A DNA stretch of 64,000 nt from Thuidium tamariscinum (GCA_947034885.2 OX344750.2:372001-436000); one strand, 5' to 3'. Positions 35,593 through 46,962 are shown, counted from the first letter of the stretch. Made by a program: numbers and translations. Notes: generated by a model from the sequence alone, not told the origin.

Positions 35593-36460
35593 GTTACGTT
35601 GAGATCTCTTGGACCGTGAGTCCCCCGGGTGCGTGTTTGGTACCGTCAAAAAGCCCTCGGCGAGGAGGGGTGCACGGGCTTTGATTCATGGTGTTCCAAC
35701 CTACGACATGAAAGTTATTGAATTTTAAAGTTTTTATATGTTACGTTGAGATCTCCCGAACCATGAGTCCCTTGGGTGCATGTTTGGTACCGTCAGAAAG
35801 CCCTTGGCGAGGAGGGGTGCACGGGCTTTGATTCATGGTGTTCCAACCTACGACATGAAAGTTATTGAATTTTGAAGTTTCTATACATGTTTGTTTGTTA
35901 CGTTGAGATCTCCCGGATCGTGAGTCCCCCGGGTGCGTGTTTGGTACCGTCGGAAAGCCCTTGGCAAGGAGGGGTGCACGGACTTTGATTCATGGTGTTC
36001 CAACCTACGGCATGAAAGTTATTGAATTTTGAAGTTTCTATACATTAAAAAAATTAGACCGTGGCAACGGCACGGGCCACCCTAGTCCTCCTATGAAGAT
36101 AGGCTGTTTGTTTGGATGTTTGTTTGGATGTTTGTTTGTTTGTTTGTTTGTTTGTTACATTGAGATCTCCCGGACCGTGAGTCCCCCGGGTGCGTGTTTG
36201 GTACCATTGGAAAGCCCTCTGTGAGGAGGGGTGCACGGGCTTTGATTCATGGTGTTCCAATCTACGGCATGAAAGTTATTGAATTTGAAGTTTCTATACA
36301 TGTTTGTTTGTTACGTTGAGATCTCCCGGACCGTGAGTCCCCTGGGTGCGTGTTTGGTACCGTCGAAAAGCCCTTGGCGAGGAGGGGTGCACGGGCTTTG
36401 ATTCATGGTGTTCCGACCTACAACATGAAAGTTATTGAATTTTGAAGTTTCTATACATTA
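35593..36460 (+). repeat. five tandem copies of an about 150-bp unit
   Basis: Units starting GTTACGTTGAGATCTC at about 35593, 35740, 35897, 36154 (GTTACATTG) and 36310. Each contains GTGAGTCCC, GTGCGTGTTTGGTACCGTC-like sequence, GAGGAGGGGTGCACGG and CATGAAAGTTATTGAATTT. A GTTT microsatellite precedes units 1 and 4. Two units are followed by a Helitron-type 3' end. Confidence 0.9.
36047..36085 (+). mobile_element. Helitron-type 3' terminus, copy 1
   Basis: ACCGTGGCAACGGCACGGGC forms a short hairpin (CCGTG/CACGG), followed by CACCCTAG and then T. The hairpin plus CTAG-T ending is the signature of Helitron 3' ends. Confidence 0.65.
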
Positions 36461-36498
36461 AAAAAATTAGACCGTGGCAACGGCACGGGCCACCCTAG
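36457..36498 (+). mobile_element. Helitron-type 3' terminus, copy 2
   Basis: Identical hairpin and CTAG ending, followed by T at 36499. Copies 1 and 2 close two tandem blocks of the 150-bp unit. The matching 5' end was not found with confidence; TCCTATACTATG at about 31075 is a candidate but is preceded by G rather than A. Confidence 0.65.
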
Positions 36499-37299
36499 TA
36501 CACATTGAACATACAATGGATTGAGATATGTTGTCAAGGAATTGCTAGGGGGTTCTAACATTGGTCTATTTTGGTTTGTATATGGCATCTGGCAACATCT
36601 GTAACTATGGATGGAAACTCGAAGAGACAACAAAAATTAGTGGTATATATATATATATAAGGAATGTATTTGGTTTTGTACCAAGAAGAAAGGGTTTTGA
36701 ATCTAACATGCTCTATATGTATTTGGATACCCCAGTGAAATGATTTTAACAAGATTTCACTACTAGAAAGAGGGGCTTGTTTTGGCATAGATTGAGTTGA
36801 TTATTGTTGATTTCAACAATTATTTATGCTAAAATGGCTAACTTGTCCATTTTGTTTGGACAATCAATATAGGTTGTCTAAAATTGTTGACTTCTATTTA
36901 TTTGAAATGTCACTAGTAGAAGTCCATGATGTTTTGGACATTTGTAGAAAACAAGTGTTTTTTAGAATGTAAGCAAGAAGATGGTGTTGCAACCATGGAA
37001 GACACAATTCAATTGCATGTTGTAAGAAACACGTGGATGTCATAGGCAAAAGAAGGTAATGTTCCTTTTGACAATGATGTTGTAAGAGACATAAAAAAAT
37101 ATAATTACATTTTGTACAACGTCCAAGAAAACATGGAACTGCCACATTTGCAAGGGTTTTGATTTAACTCCAACTAAGTTTACAAAAGTTACCGTGGGCT
37201 TAGATAAACCTTGTAGCTTGTTTTTAACAAAAAAAAATCAATGGATGTATACTATGAATGAAAGGAGCAAGTCTATATACTAGTAGATGGTAGGAAGTA

Positions 37300-38344
37300 T
37301 AGTGGGGTCCCAATCAAAATGGTGTTTTGGAATCCGCAATGAAAACAATTTCAGCTCTGTCAACTTTGATAGCTTCCTGAGACCTCAAAAATTGGTATTT
37401 TCCTATGAATTTTCTTACAACATCATTTGTAAGTGAATAATATGCATGCCAAATTTTAATTCTAGAAGATTTACACAAAAAAAGATATTCAAAATCTACC
37501 AGCATGTGTAGCGGTGAAAAACATTTCACTACTTTCAACTTTGACACCCTTCGAAGGATTGAGTTTTTCTTTTTTTGCCATGAAATTTTTGATATGAAAT
37601 AAACTCTATGTTTTTAATATGTGTAAAAAAACTTTAAGGTCAAAATATTAATTTATAAAAAGATATTCAAAATCTTCCAACATATGTAGTTGTGAGTATG
37701 AGTTCTTTTGTCTTTGTCAAACTTTGACCCACAAAATGACACTATACTAAGGGCTCAAAAACTCATCTTCAGAACTATACATGTTGGAAGATTTTGGACA
37801 TCTTTTTCAATGGATAAGTCTTTTGAACTTGAAATTTAGAACACATATTATTGACATAGAGCTGTCTTTACAAGAAAAATTCATGGTAAGAAACCAATTT
37901 TTCAACCTTTGGAAGGGTGTCAAAGTTGGCAATTGTTAAAATTTTCTCAAAACTATGCATGTTGGGAGATTTCAAATATCTTTTTTTAAATGAATCTTTT
38001 GACCTTGAAATTTTTTCCACATGTTGAAAACATAGATTTTATTTCATTCCAAAAATTTCGTGGCTAAAAAAAACAAACTCAATCCTTCGGAGGGTGTCAA
38101 AGTTGAAAGTAGTAAAATGTTTTTCACTACTACACATGTTAGTAGATTTTGAATATCTTCTTTTTTGTAAATCTTTTGGCATTGAAATTTGGCATGTATA
38201 TTATTCACTTACAAATGATGTTGCAAGAAAAAAATTCATACAAAAATATCAATTTTTGAGGTCTCAGGAGGCTATCAAAGTTGACATAGCTGAAATTGTT
38301 TTTACTACGGATCCCAAAATGCCATTTTCATTGGAACCCCACTG
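37300..38344. mobile_element. foldback element with TA duplication, 1.0 kb
   Basis: Ends AGTGGGGTCCCAAT and ATTGGAACCCCACT are inverted, flanked by TA at 37298-37299 and 38345-38346. The inverted similarity is long, at least 250 bp per arm, which explains why the minus strand at 37314-37547 and the plus strand at 38094-38327 give nearly the same peptide. TIR style and TA duplication suggest a pogo/mariner-mobilised MITE. No transposase. Confidence 0.8.
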
Positions 38345-39021
38345 TACAATAACTCATATGGGATATATTAACCCCTAAAGTTTCTTGACTATGTTTTCAC
38401 CAAAACCTCTCTAAAATTGCCATTCTTAGTACAAATACCAAATTTTAGGAAAACAACATTTTTAGAAACATGTAACCATACAATCTTGTTGTATGTTGAT
38501 TTGAGAAGATGGTAGAAAAAATTCAAAATATTCTACTATATAGATTGCAAGATATTAGCATTGAATTGATAAAAATATTTTTTTGACCCTCCCAAAACAA
38601 GGAAGCTACGCTTTCCAAGGTCACATTTGTAAGAAAAATTCTCCATGTTGTTGGTGCTTTTTTGGATTCTTTTTTAAAGACAAGCTATCTACATGCTTGA
38701 AAATTTTAAGATCATTTGGAATTGTACAACATATAGGAAAAAATAGTAAATAAAAAGAAGTAGAGAGTTATTCAAAATAATACATTGTTAAGAATTTAAT
38801 TATGGAATTTTAAAAAATCAATTCCAATGGTTTTTTTGTTTTAATAAACAATCTAAATCTAAAAAATAATTTTTTTTCAAGATAAATTGAAAACTTGAGT
38901 TAAATAAAGAACTTCAAAGTTTATTTCAAAGTAGAAAATCTATAACTACCCAAAACTAAAACTCATAACTTTCATCTCATTGGTCAAAATGCAATGATTC
39001 AAAGATTTTCTCGCATGCATA

Positions 39022-40713
39022 CACTAGTAGAAAATCCTGTCTAGATCAATAGAAAACCAACTGATTTTTGTTGTTTTTTGTTGTTTTTTGTTGTTTTTTG
39101 TTGAATGGAGCATTGCACGGACTATTTGTAAACATCAACAGAACAAGCAGTCATTTTCTGTTGATTGGAGTAATGCAATGATTAAATCAACAAAATTTTG
39201 TTGTTTTTGGCTCTTTTAAGAATGTTTTAGGAATCTTTAGGAATCTTTTAGGAATCTTTTAGGATTCTTTTGGATTGTGATGGAATCTAATGGAATGTAA
39301 TGAATTTGACGGAATGAAAGTTTATGTAATGAATGTGATGAAATAAAGTCTTCTAAAATCTTGTATATTCTGTAGGAATTTTTAAATTCTACTTGTCACA
39401 TCAACAATAAATTTAGAATAATTTGGAATGTTTAGATAATGTAGCAAAAGGGAAGGTTAGCACATTGATGTTGATTAACTAATGAACTTCAAAATATTTA
39501 AATATGCTTTGAAGCTATTTTCAAGTTTAAAATAGGTCCTTTCTGGTGCAATATTTGTCGCATATATCTTTTGTGAAATTCTTACCAAAGTTGTATGCAC
39601 TTCAAATACAATATGTATAAAACTTCAATCCAATTGATTCAATTTGTAATTAAAAAATTTGTTTTAAAAGCTCTATATATTCTTTAGAGTTATAAGTAGT
39701 TTGGATAATTGTAGCAAGTAGATTCAATTAAGTGGTAAAAAATTCTTCATACTACATACTTTGATTTATATTATTAACATAAGCCCAAAATTTGAATTAC
39801 ATACAAGTATAAAATTTTATCTTACTAGCATTTGGAGATTTATTCAAATTAAAACAACAAAATTGAAATTCTATGCAATGAAAGTATTTTTTTTCAACTT
39901 AATCATTTACAATTCAATGTTTTTCTTAACTCAGCAGACTTTGGATGTCATTATCACATAGAAAATTAATCTTTTTAAGAAAACTTTGAACTAAGAAAAG
40001 TTGGAAGATCAAGTGAAATTTCATCCCCAAAAATCCGTTTCAGATTTTGAGCCTCCAATCAAAAGTTATGGACAAAGTTCAGAGAGAGGTTAGAAGGAAA
40101 TGTTTTTTGACATTTTCAAACATTCACTCTGAATTTTGTGCATAACTTTTGATTGGAGGCTCAAAATCTGAAACGGATTTTTGGAGGTGAAAGTTAACTT
40201 CATTGCCTAACTTTTCTTAGTTCAATTTTTTTTTTAAAGTTGATTTTCTATGTGGAAATGACGTCCAAAGTCTGCTGAATCTAAGAAACACAAGTAGTAA
40301 GTGGATAATTAAACTAATCCTCCCAAAGTAGTTCATTACAGGTGAGTGGTGGTGTAGTGGTTAGGCTTGTGTGTTTGTAGGTATGAGATCTTAGGTTTGT
40401 ACCTCATGGGTGTCAAGTGGTGGTTGTTTGACTTGTTTGGGGAGGTTGTGAGCGGATAGGGCCTGATTTTTTTCAGCTACCCGGATATTTCAGGCAGGGT
40501 TTGATAAAATTTTAGCTGCCCGGATGATTCGGGTAGCTGAAAAAAATTTGAAAATTTTTGGGAAAAAAAAAGGTTTTGGGAAAAAAAAAGTGTCCAAAAC
40601 AACAAAAGGAACAACACTTTTTTGTTGGTTTTTGTTGATGATCAACTCGACCAAATCAACAGAAAATGATCAACAGTTTTCAGTTGATTTTAATCCTGAA
40701 TTTTCTATTAGTG
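39022..40713 (+). mobile_element. inner CACTA element, 1.7 kb, nested
   Basis: Left end CACTAGTAGAAAATCCTG; right end, read inward, CACTAATAGAAAATTCAG. ATA flanks both sides (39019-39021, 40714-40716). Subterminal regions are rich in TGTTGATTTT / CAACAGAAAA words. A pure 10-bp repeat (GTTTTTTGTT) runs from 39066 to 39104. Non-coding. Confidence 0.85.
39918..40290. repeat. long hairpin, about 160-bp arms
   Basis: CAGCAGACTTTGGATGTCAT on the left is answered by GACGTCCAAAGTCTGCTGA on the right, and the inner arms include AAATCCGTTTCAGATTTTG / CAAAATCTGAAACGGATTT. The arms are separated by about 50-60 bp. A transcript would form a long double-stranded RNA. It lies inside the inner CACTA element. 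Confidence 0.85.
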
Positions 40714-41770
40714 ATAAATTTGAAAAAACAATTCTAAATTTTTGTTTATGAAAAAAGTGATTTTTATTAATTGGCCCAAATTACTCAATTAAAAAAAAGT
40801 TACATATCATATAAGAATTTTTTAAGCATACATGTAGTCAAAGTTTTTGAAAAGTGCTAGGCGTTAAGAAAAAATCTTGTTTTCATATAGCCTAAAACTT
40901 TCAAAGAAAAAAAAAAAAAATCCATTTTATAGTAAGCTACCTAAAATCACTATGTTGCCAAAACAACACAACTTGAATTGGTCCTTAACAAAGAACTATA
41001 TTCAAAGTAAATTGCTTGAAAAAACTCCCATATGTTTGATACAACATCCATATGTTTGCAGCAACATCTAAAACAACATTTGAAACAATGTCTATAACAA
41101 CATATGAGATTCACAATGGTTAAGTTTCTTCATTGAGTTCATTCCAGTTATCCAATATCTTTTGTCTCCACAAAGGCAGACCATAGATATAAATATGACC
41201 TCTCTCATCTTCATTCTTACAAGCAAATAATAAACTAATTAGTTAATAATTATTATTTAATTAATAATGAACCAAATAATTATTAATTAATTAATTATGA
41301 ACTGAATAATTATTAATTAATTGATTAATAATTAAATTTATTATTATTTAATTAATTTGCACCAACCTTGCCTATTATGTGAGATGCTCCAATCAATGTT
41401 TTAGAAAATTTCTAGGTGTCTAAGTTGATGTTGCTGAAAACAAAGCTAAAATTTTTCTAAACATCTAAGTTGACATTGCTAAAAACAATATTAAAATTTT
41501 TGTGAAGTAAACAAAAATCCCATGTGGCACTATTTGCCTATCTGGTGCTTATGTGGTTGCCAAATGGCACATTTTTGACAACTTCTTTGTCCATGTTTTC
41601 TATGATGTTGCTTTAAAAATAGGGCATGTTTTTCCAGATTTTCTTGTGTTTTGTGCTTGTCAATCTTGATGGATTTTCCTAGACATGCAAAGTAGACATG
41701 CTTGATGTTAATTCAAACATCTCACCATGTCTAAAGATTTGTCATGAAAAAATGTGGTTTTCTTCTAGTG

Positions 41771-43181
41771 TGTAGAATCATCAAATAATAAAGACTTTGC
41801 CCAAAATTAAAGTAATTTTTTAGGAAATTTTAGAATCTTTCAAAAATATTTTTGGAATCTATTAGAATCTTTTGAACCAGCCAAAAACCTTTTAAAATCT
41901 TTTAGAATTCTTCAAATCATCTATTTAAATTTTATTACAAGAATCTTCTTTAAAATATATTAAAAGTTGTTAAGTATATTGGAATCTTTTCAAATTTAGT
42001 TGATTCTATTTGAATCTTTAAAAAAAAAATTAATTTTCCAAAATCTTTTGAAATCATTTGGAATCTTTCAGAAAGTATGGATTCTGATCTTGAATTCTAA
42101 TTAAACTTTTATCAAATATAATTTGAATTTAATTTTGATTTGAATTCCAATGAAATTCAATAATTATGGTTCAAACTTAAAATTTTGTCAAAAAATTTAT
42201 CAAATTCATCTCTAATTCAAATTTTGATTCAAATGACTTAATGATATTCAAACTTTGATTCAACTTAGTTTGATTAATTCAAATTTGATGAAAATTCCAA
42301 TTCTAGTGCAATTTTTATTCAATACAAATATATAGTTCGATTAGAGTTCAAACTTACAAGTTCATTGAATTTCTAACTTATATTTTGAAATATTTTTGTT
42401 CTAATTCTAATTTGATTTTAATTCTAAGTTTTGAATCAAAAAAGTTAAATTTTTGAGCCATTAATAATTCAATTTCAAACTTTCAATTATTTCAATATGA
42501 GATCTTCAAGCCTTAAATTGTCAAGGCTACATTTTTTCTACTAAAACATCCAATATTACAATTTTTGGTGCACTCATCCAAGAAGCCAAAAATAATTTTT
42601 TTTGAGTCAATTCATAGGATTAGGCACTTCACTTGTCTTAGATCATATGCTAAAATATTCTAAGTTGTTCTAGCAAATAAATTTAATTTTGAAATAAAAT
42701 TTTGATTTAAAAAAAATTACATCAACAAATGAATCCTATAGGTTAATTTATCACTAAAATACTTAAATGCATAAATTAAGAATTTTTGTTATTCTTTCAA
42801 CACAAGTACAATTAGAGTGAATCAAAATTTCACATACACATAAAACACAATGTTTGAGTGAAAAATAACCAATTTTATTTTGACAATTTGTGGGGTTGTT
42901 TGTATTGCCTGCTAAGTTTAGTTTTGAGCTTATTGTGGCATAGCCTTTTTTTCCAAGCACTAATTGAAATACAAATTATAATTGTAAAAATATAATAAGA
43001 TTTTTGTTACATGTCAAAGTTTCACTATAAATTGAAGTCATACAAACTTGCTTGAAATCCATTTTATTTTTTGAAGGGACACTAGTAAATAAAAATAAAC
43101 AATCTAAATTTTGAACTATTCAAAATGTAAATTTTCAAATATTCAAAATTAAATATTTGATCTATTCAAACTTTTAGATTT
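41771..43181. other. AT-rich filler of the outer CACTA element
   Basis: Runs of AATCTTTTGAAATC- and ATTCAAATTTTGATT-type words; no gene, no clear terminal structures. Confidence 0.5.
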
Positions 43182-43364
43182 ACAGAACGAAAGCGTGTAG
43201 AAGTTAAAGCTCCTGGGATTATTGCACGTAAATTTGTGCATGAACCCATACAAGTAGGATTAAAAGCAGTAGATAGCCTGGTTCCTATAGGTCGTGGTCA
43301 ACGAGAACTTATAATAGGAGACAGACAAACTGGAAAAACTGCTATTGCTATTGATACCATATTG
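43182..43364 (+). pseudogene. atp1: mitochondrial atp1 fragment (nuclear copy)
   Basis: Sixty-one uninterrupted codons encode [17 protein letters not shown], then [19 protein letters not shown] and the P-loop [16 protein letters not shown]. This is the nucleotide-binding core of the ATP synthase alpha subunit. Wording such as [12 protein letters not shown] and [10 protein letters not shown] is mitochondrial rather than plastid (plastid proteins read close to SPAPGIISR and GLIAIDSMIP). The fragment starts and stops abruptly in AT-rich non-coding DNA, and the frame runs on without homology to a stop at 43488-43490. An ATTTACAG precedes it, so a spliced exon cannot be fully excluded. Lack of stops suggests a fairly recent transfer. 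Confidence 0.9.
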
Positions 43365-44007
43365 GGCTCAAATTTCCAAATGGATTTTTGGAGACAAAAG
43401 TTGAATTGGTTTACCACATTTATTGAGCGCAAAGTTTTTTTGAAAAAAATCATTCTACTATGCCTAAATGAGGTCTACAATTTTACTTAGAGTATGTTTT
43501 TTAGTTTTTGACTTAACCCCTAAATGCCTAAGCCTTGGTAAGTGTGTTTTTTGTAAGAAAAAAGAGCATTGGCTTCTAGTAATCTCCAATGAACCAAATT
43601 TTTCTTTTTTCAAAATCTAACTGCATAGATGTTTCAAGAACTTGCATATTAGTCTAATAAAATACCAATTTTGAGTGCAAAATTGCAAAGGAGTTGTGAA
43701 ATTATAACAAGAGAAATATGTATTTTCTATTTTTAGTATCTTGCCTCTCCCCACAATGTTTTAGAAATTTGTATATTAAAGTTTTTAGGGCTAATGGTGA
43801 AATGAACAAATACAAATAGTATTGGCACACTAAAATATACTTTCTAAAAACTTAATTTCACTTGAAAAGCTATCAAATTCATTACACAATCCACCTTGTA
43901 ATTGTGGTAATATAAAGAATTTCTATAAATAAATATCGCAAAAATCTTCAAATCAACACTTACATGTTGAAATTTTCAATGGTGAAAGTTGTCACAGACA
44001 TAACAAG

Positions 44008-44290
44008 ATAATAGAAGTTTCTCAAGAAGCTTCTCACTTGGTAGAAACATCTAGAACCTTCTGGAATTTTGTAAAAACTTATAGAACCTTCTGGAAGCTT
44101 GTAAAAGCTTCTGAAATCTAGTATAACCTTCTAGAAGATTATAGAACCTTCCGAAAGTTAGAAGAACTTTTTTGAAGATAGTGGAAGGTTCTTAAGAAGC
44201 CTCCAACCTCATAGAAACTTCTTAAGGAGCTTCCACTTTGGTAGAAGTAGTTGAAGAAGCTTCTAGAAACTTGTAGAAGCTTGTAGAAGA
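44008..44290 (+). promoter_or_regulatory. dense heat-shock-element array
   Basis: GAA and TTC blocks alternate at strict 5-bp spacing, the heat-shock-factor binding rule. Clear trimers lie at 44054-44066, 44084-44096 and 44129-44151. The longest run, 44256-44288, has seven consecutive blocks (GAA, TTC, GAA, TTG, GAA, TTG, GAA). A TATA box follows 20 bp later. No recognisable coding sequence lies immediately downstream. Confidence 0.65.
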
Positions 44291-44307
44291 AGTCTAGGAC
44301 CATCTAA

Positions 44308-44316
44308 TATATATAG
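44308..44316 (+). promoter_or_regulatory. TATA box downstream of the HSE array
   Basis: TATATATAG, 20 bp after the last GAA block. A transcript would start about 44340, in AGAGGTTCTTTAGTCTC. The arrangement resembles a heat-inducible LTR or gene promoter. Confidence 0.5.
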
Positions 44317-46119
44317 AGGTTGAGATTAAGAGGTTCTTTAGTCTCAACAACTCCTTTTGTCATCTTGTTCTTAGTCGTGAGCCTTACTCTTATTCTAAAC
44401 TCTATTCTATGTACTTTTGTCATCTTGATTACAATTAAGTCTTGAATTAACTCTTGTCTACTAACTCTTGGAGATTCCTATCTCTATTTAATTTTGTCTT
44501 AATCCATCCCTAAAAAAATTCATGAAAATACTTTATTCTTTCTATTGGGATCATTTTCAAATCATTTAGATAAGTACAACTTCTTATATCTCAAATCAAG
44601 TAAAATTGGTAAGTTGTGCTTTAAGGCGGAAAATGAAATAAAATTGACAAGCTTTACTCTCTACTAATGTTACTTACATGCCTTTAAAGACCCTTAAATA
44701 ATCAAATATTTACTTTTTTTGTAAAAAAATGAAAGTTTTTAATGATTAACACTAAAAACTACCCGAAAAAATTTCAAAATGGTCAAAGGGATTTCACTAC
44801 CCATTCAAATTTGAGTTGAAATTTTCCGTGCGACCATATATGTCCGCTTAAGTAATTAGGGGTTAACTATAGGCAATTGAATTTCTACTCATGGGTGATT
44901 GCAAGAAACACTTTACATTTTTGGCTCAAAAACGTTGTTTTTGCGTATAGTACTAGCAGTACTATGCAATCCTGATTAAAAAACCCGTTGATTTTGGGTG
45001 CCCGTAGATATGGGCCGTCAGTTTAATACTATGCAGTACTATAGACTACTACAAAGTACTTCACAAGCCACAAAGAGCAAAAAATAGCAAAAAAAGGGTT
45101 AGTGGACTTTTTTTATTTTTAGTAACCCAATAAGAATTCAAAAAATCATTTAAAAAAATCTATTTTTCTAAACAAAATTGTGCTCATATTGCAACAAAAA
45201 ATTCCTTTAGAAATTTTTTTCCCTCTTTGTAGTGTTTGTACAAAGCAAGTTCACTTTGACCCCATGTGGACAATAGACATTTTACTATTTTCCCAAAAAC
45301 TCAATGTCAATCCTTGAAATGTTAGTATACTTCCAACTTATCCAATTTGTGGCTTTCAATATGGATTTTTGAGTCAAAAATAGGACTAAAAACCTCCAAA
45401 ATGGCCAAGGTAGACAACCAATTGGGGTCAATTTAAAAATATTGAACTAATTTCTTAAAAATTGAAAAAATTATACAACATATAAAATTTTTGTGTGCAT
45501 CTTCATTTCAAATTTCAAGTTGATAGGGCAAACAATGAAAAAGTTATGAGCAAAAAACTACCTAATAGAGGTCAAGGGGACAAAAAATAGGACAAGTGTT
45601 TCTTGCAATCATCCTTATCTTAAAACCACATTCTATATGATTTTTTGACCTCTTACCACCCCACTTGTATAAAGAGCTTGTCTTCTTCTTTATTGAAGCA
45701 CTAAAATAAGTTCCATTTGAAGATCACTTTCCCTATCTATTGAAACATTTGGAATGTGGCGTTGTAATTTTAATCCAATTCTATTGAAGAATAGAATCTA
45801 CATTGGGACCTTTAATGTATTATAGTTAAATTTAAATAGTTAAATATAAATTAATTAAATTTAAATTAATGTGATAGATTTTTCTTATGCGGGAGCCCAC
45901 ATGGTGAATTTTTTGTTAATAAAATAAAAATAATTTTTGATGATGTGGCAGTTGTTTTAATCTAATGTGGCACATTCATGAGGACATTCATCCTACATGG
46001 CATAATTAATAGAACTATACTGAAAAGTATCCGAATCAAGCCATACAACCAATTTTTTTTGTAGAAAAAATATACTAACATCTACGTTGGAACAAGTCTA
46101 CATTGATTTTTCTAGTAGT
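44317..46119. other. AT-rich non-coding right half of the outer CACTA
   Basis: No gene recognised. ATGTGGCA words near 45946-46000 are shared with the other CACTA right ends. Confidence 0.5.
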
Positions 46120-46194
46120 GTTTGAGGGTGCAAAGAAAAGAATGTGCAATGGAGAAAAGAGGTTTTAGAACTACTGTTGATCAACAAGTTCGAG

Positions 46195-46690
46195 AGTTCA
46201 TTACCTAACTGTCTCTAAGCTTATTTGTCATATCAAGGATATGAAGAAGAACTTGAGGTTTGAGTATTTGAAACATTGGTTTGCTAGAGCTAGGATGATT
46301 CAATTAAAAATAAAGCGACCAACAGTGAAGGGGATGGCAAAGTAAACATCTTTTGAACACAATTTGCTTAAATTATGCAATAATATTTTGAATGCTTCAA
46401 GAATTGGTGCTCTTGGTGGTATACCTACGTTATGGGACTTCATTTGTGATGTCGCACAAAATTCGAACCATGACAAGTAGGGAAATTACTACTTTGAGAA
46501 CATGAAATCATTTGCTCAGGTTATGAACGGATACAGGGGCAAAAGAATGCATGACCTGTTTAAATTGAATTATTCTAAACCTCATTTTAGTACTAGTAAG
46601 AAGGATTACAAAAAGGAATACATTTCATACCAACTGAGCACTCTGAAATTTTTTCTAATGTTGCAAAAATTTACAAGAAAGAAAAACTAA
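46195..46690 (+). pseudogene. relic of an unknown protein gene
   Basis: One frame reads HIKDMKKNLRFEYLKHWFAR, then ASRIGALGGIPTLWDFI and YYFENMKSFAQVMNGYRGKR, with stops TAA at 46343 and TAG at 46478 before the last open part (46502-46690). The consistent frame over about 165 codons suggests a decayed coding exon. I do not recognise the family. It begins just outside the outer CACTA element's right end. Confidence 0.35.
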
Positions 46691-46848
46691 TGCTTGTGAT
46701 TACTATACCAATTCTTGTAATCCTTGCCAAGGATGAAACAAAAATTAAAGGTTGAGTTGCTTATAAACCTAAGTGGGACAATCTAACTGGCTTTGTGGTG
46801 TGAATGTTGATCATATTTGTATTTTTAGTTTCAAACTAACTGTGAGAT

Positions 46849-46962
46849 CACTAGTAGAAAATTTGTTTGGTTCTGTTGTTTTGGTCACATTAATGATTAA
46901 CAGAAATCTGTCGATCATCAACGCAATTAAAACAACAGAACCGGGCAAATTTTCTACTAGTC
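46849..46962. mobile_element. 114-bp CACTA-like MITE
   Basis: CACTAGTAGAAAATTTG at the left and CAAATTTTCTACTAGTC at the right, inverted except for the terminal base. Inside, GGTTCTGTTGTTTT and AAAACAACAGAACC are also inverted. It shares CAACAGAA words with the inner CACTA element at 39022. Flanks GAT and AAT do not match exactly. Confidence 0.65.

Larger units (their letters stand above)
36911..41770 (+). mobile_element. middle CACTA element, 4.9 kb, nested
   Basis: Left end CACTAGTAGAAGTCC; right end, read inward, CACTAGAAGAAAACC (12 of 15 match). Direct duplication TGT on both sides. The right subterminal region carries ATGTGGCA and GACATGC words like those of the element at 22646-26831, so the two are probably related. 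No coding capacity seen. Confidence 0.7.
43513..44866. repeat. TTAACCCCTAA-bounded repeat, related to 56.5-57.8 kb
   Basis: TTAACCCCTAA at 43513 and TTAGGGGTTAA ending at 44866 are inverted. Inside, 43640-43915 resembles the reverse complement of 57520-57795 (for example ATACCAATTTTGAG against TAAAATTGGTAT, and CACAATCCACCTTGTAATTG against CAATTGCAAGGGGGTTGTG). Boundaries are tentative. Confidence 0.4.
36758..46120 (+). mobile_element. outer CACTA element, 9.4 kb
   Basis: Left end CACTACTAGAAAGAGGGG; right end, read inward, CACTACTAGAAAAATC: the first 12 bases match exactly. TTT flanks both sides. Just inside both ends is a related block (CTTGTTTTGGCATAGAT left, CTTGTTCCAACGTAGAT right when inverted). 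It contains a second CACTA element, an atp1 fragment and a heat-shock-element array, but no transposase gene. Confidence 0.75.

Noticed and set aside
35593-36460. CRISPR-like or centromeric array at 35.6-36.5 kb
   Set aside because: Units are about 150 bp with no short regular spacers, only five copies, and they end in Helitron termini.
43182-43364. Plastid atpA as the source of the ATP synthase fragment
   Set aside because: The words VEVKAPGII and [10 protein letters not shown] fit mitochondrial alpha subunits, not plastid ones.
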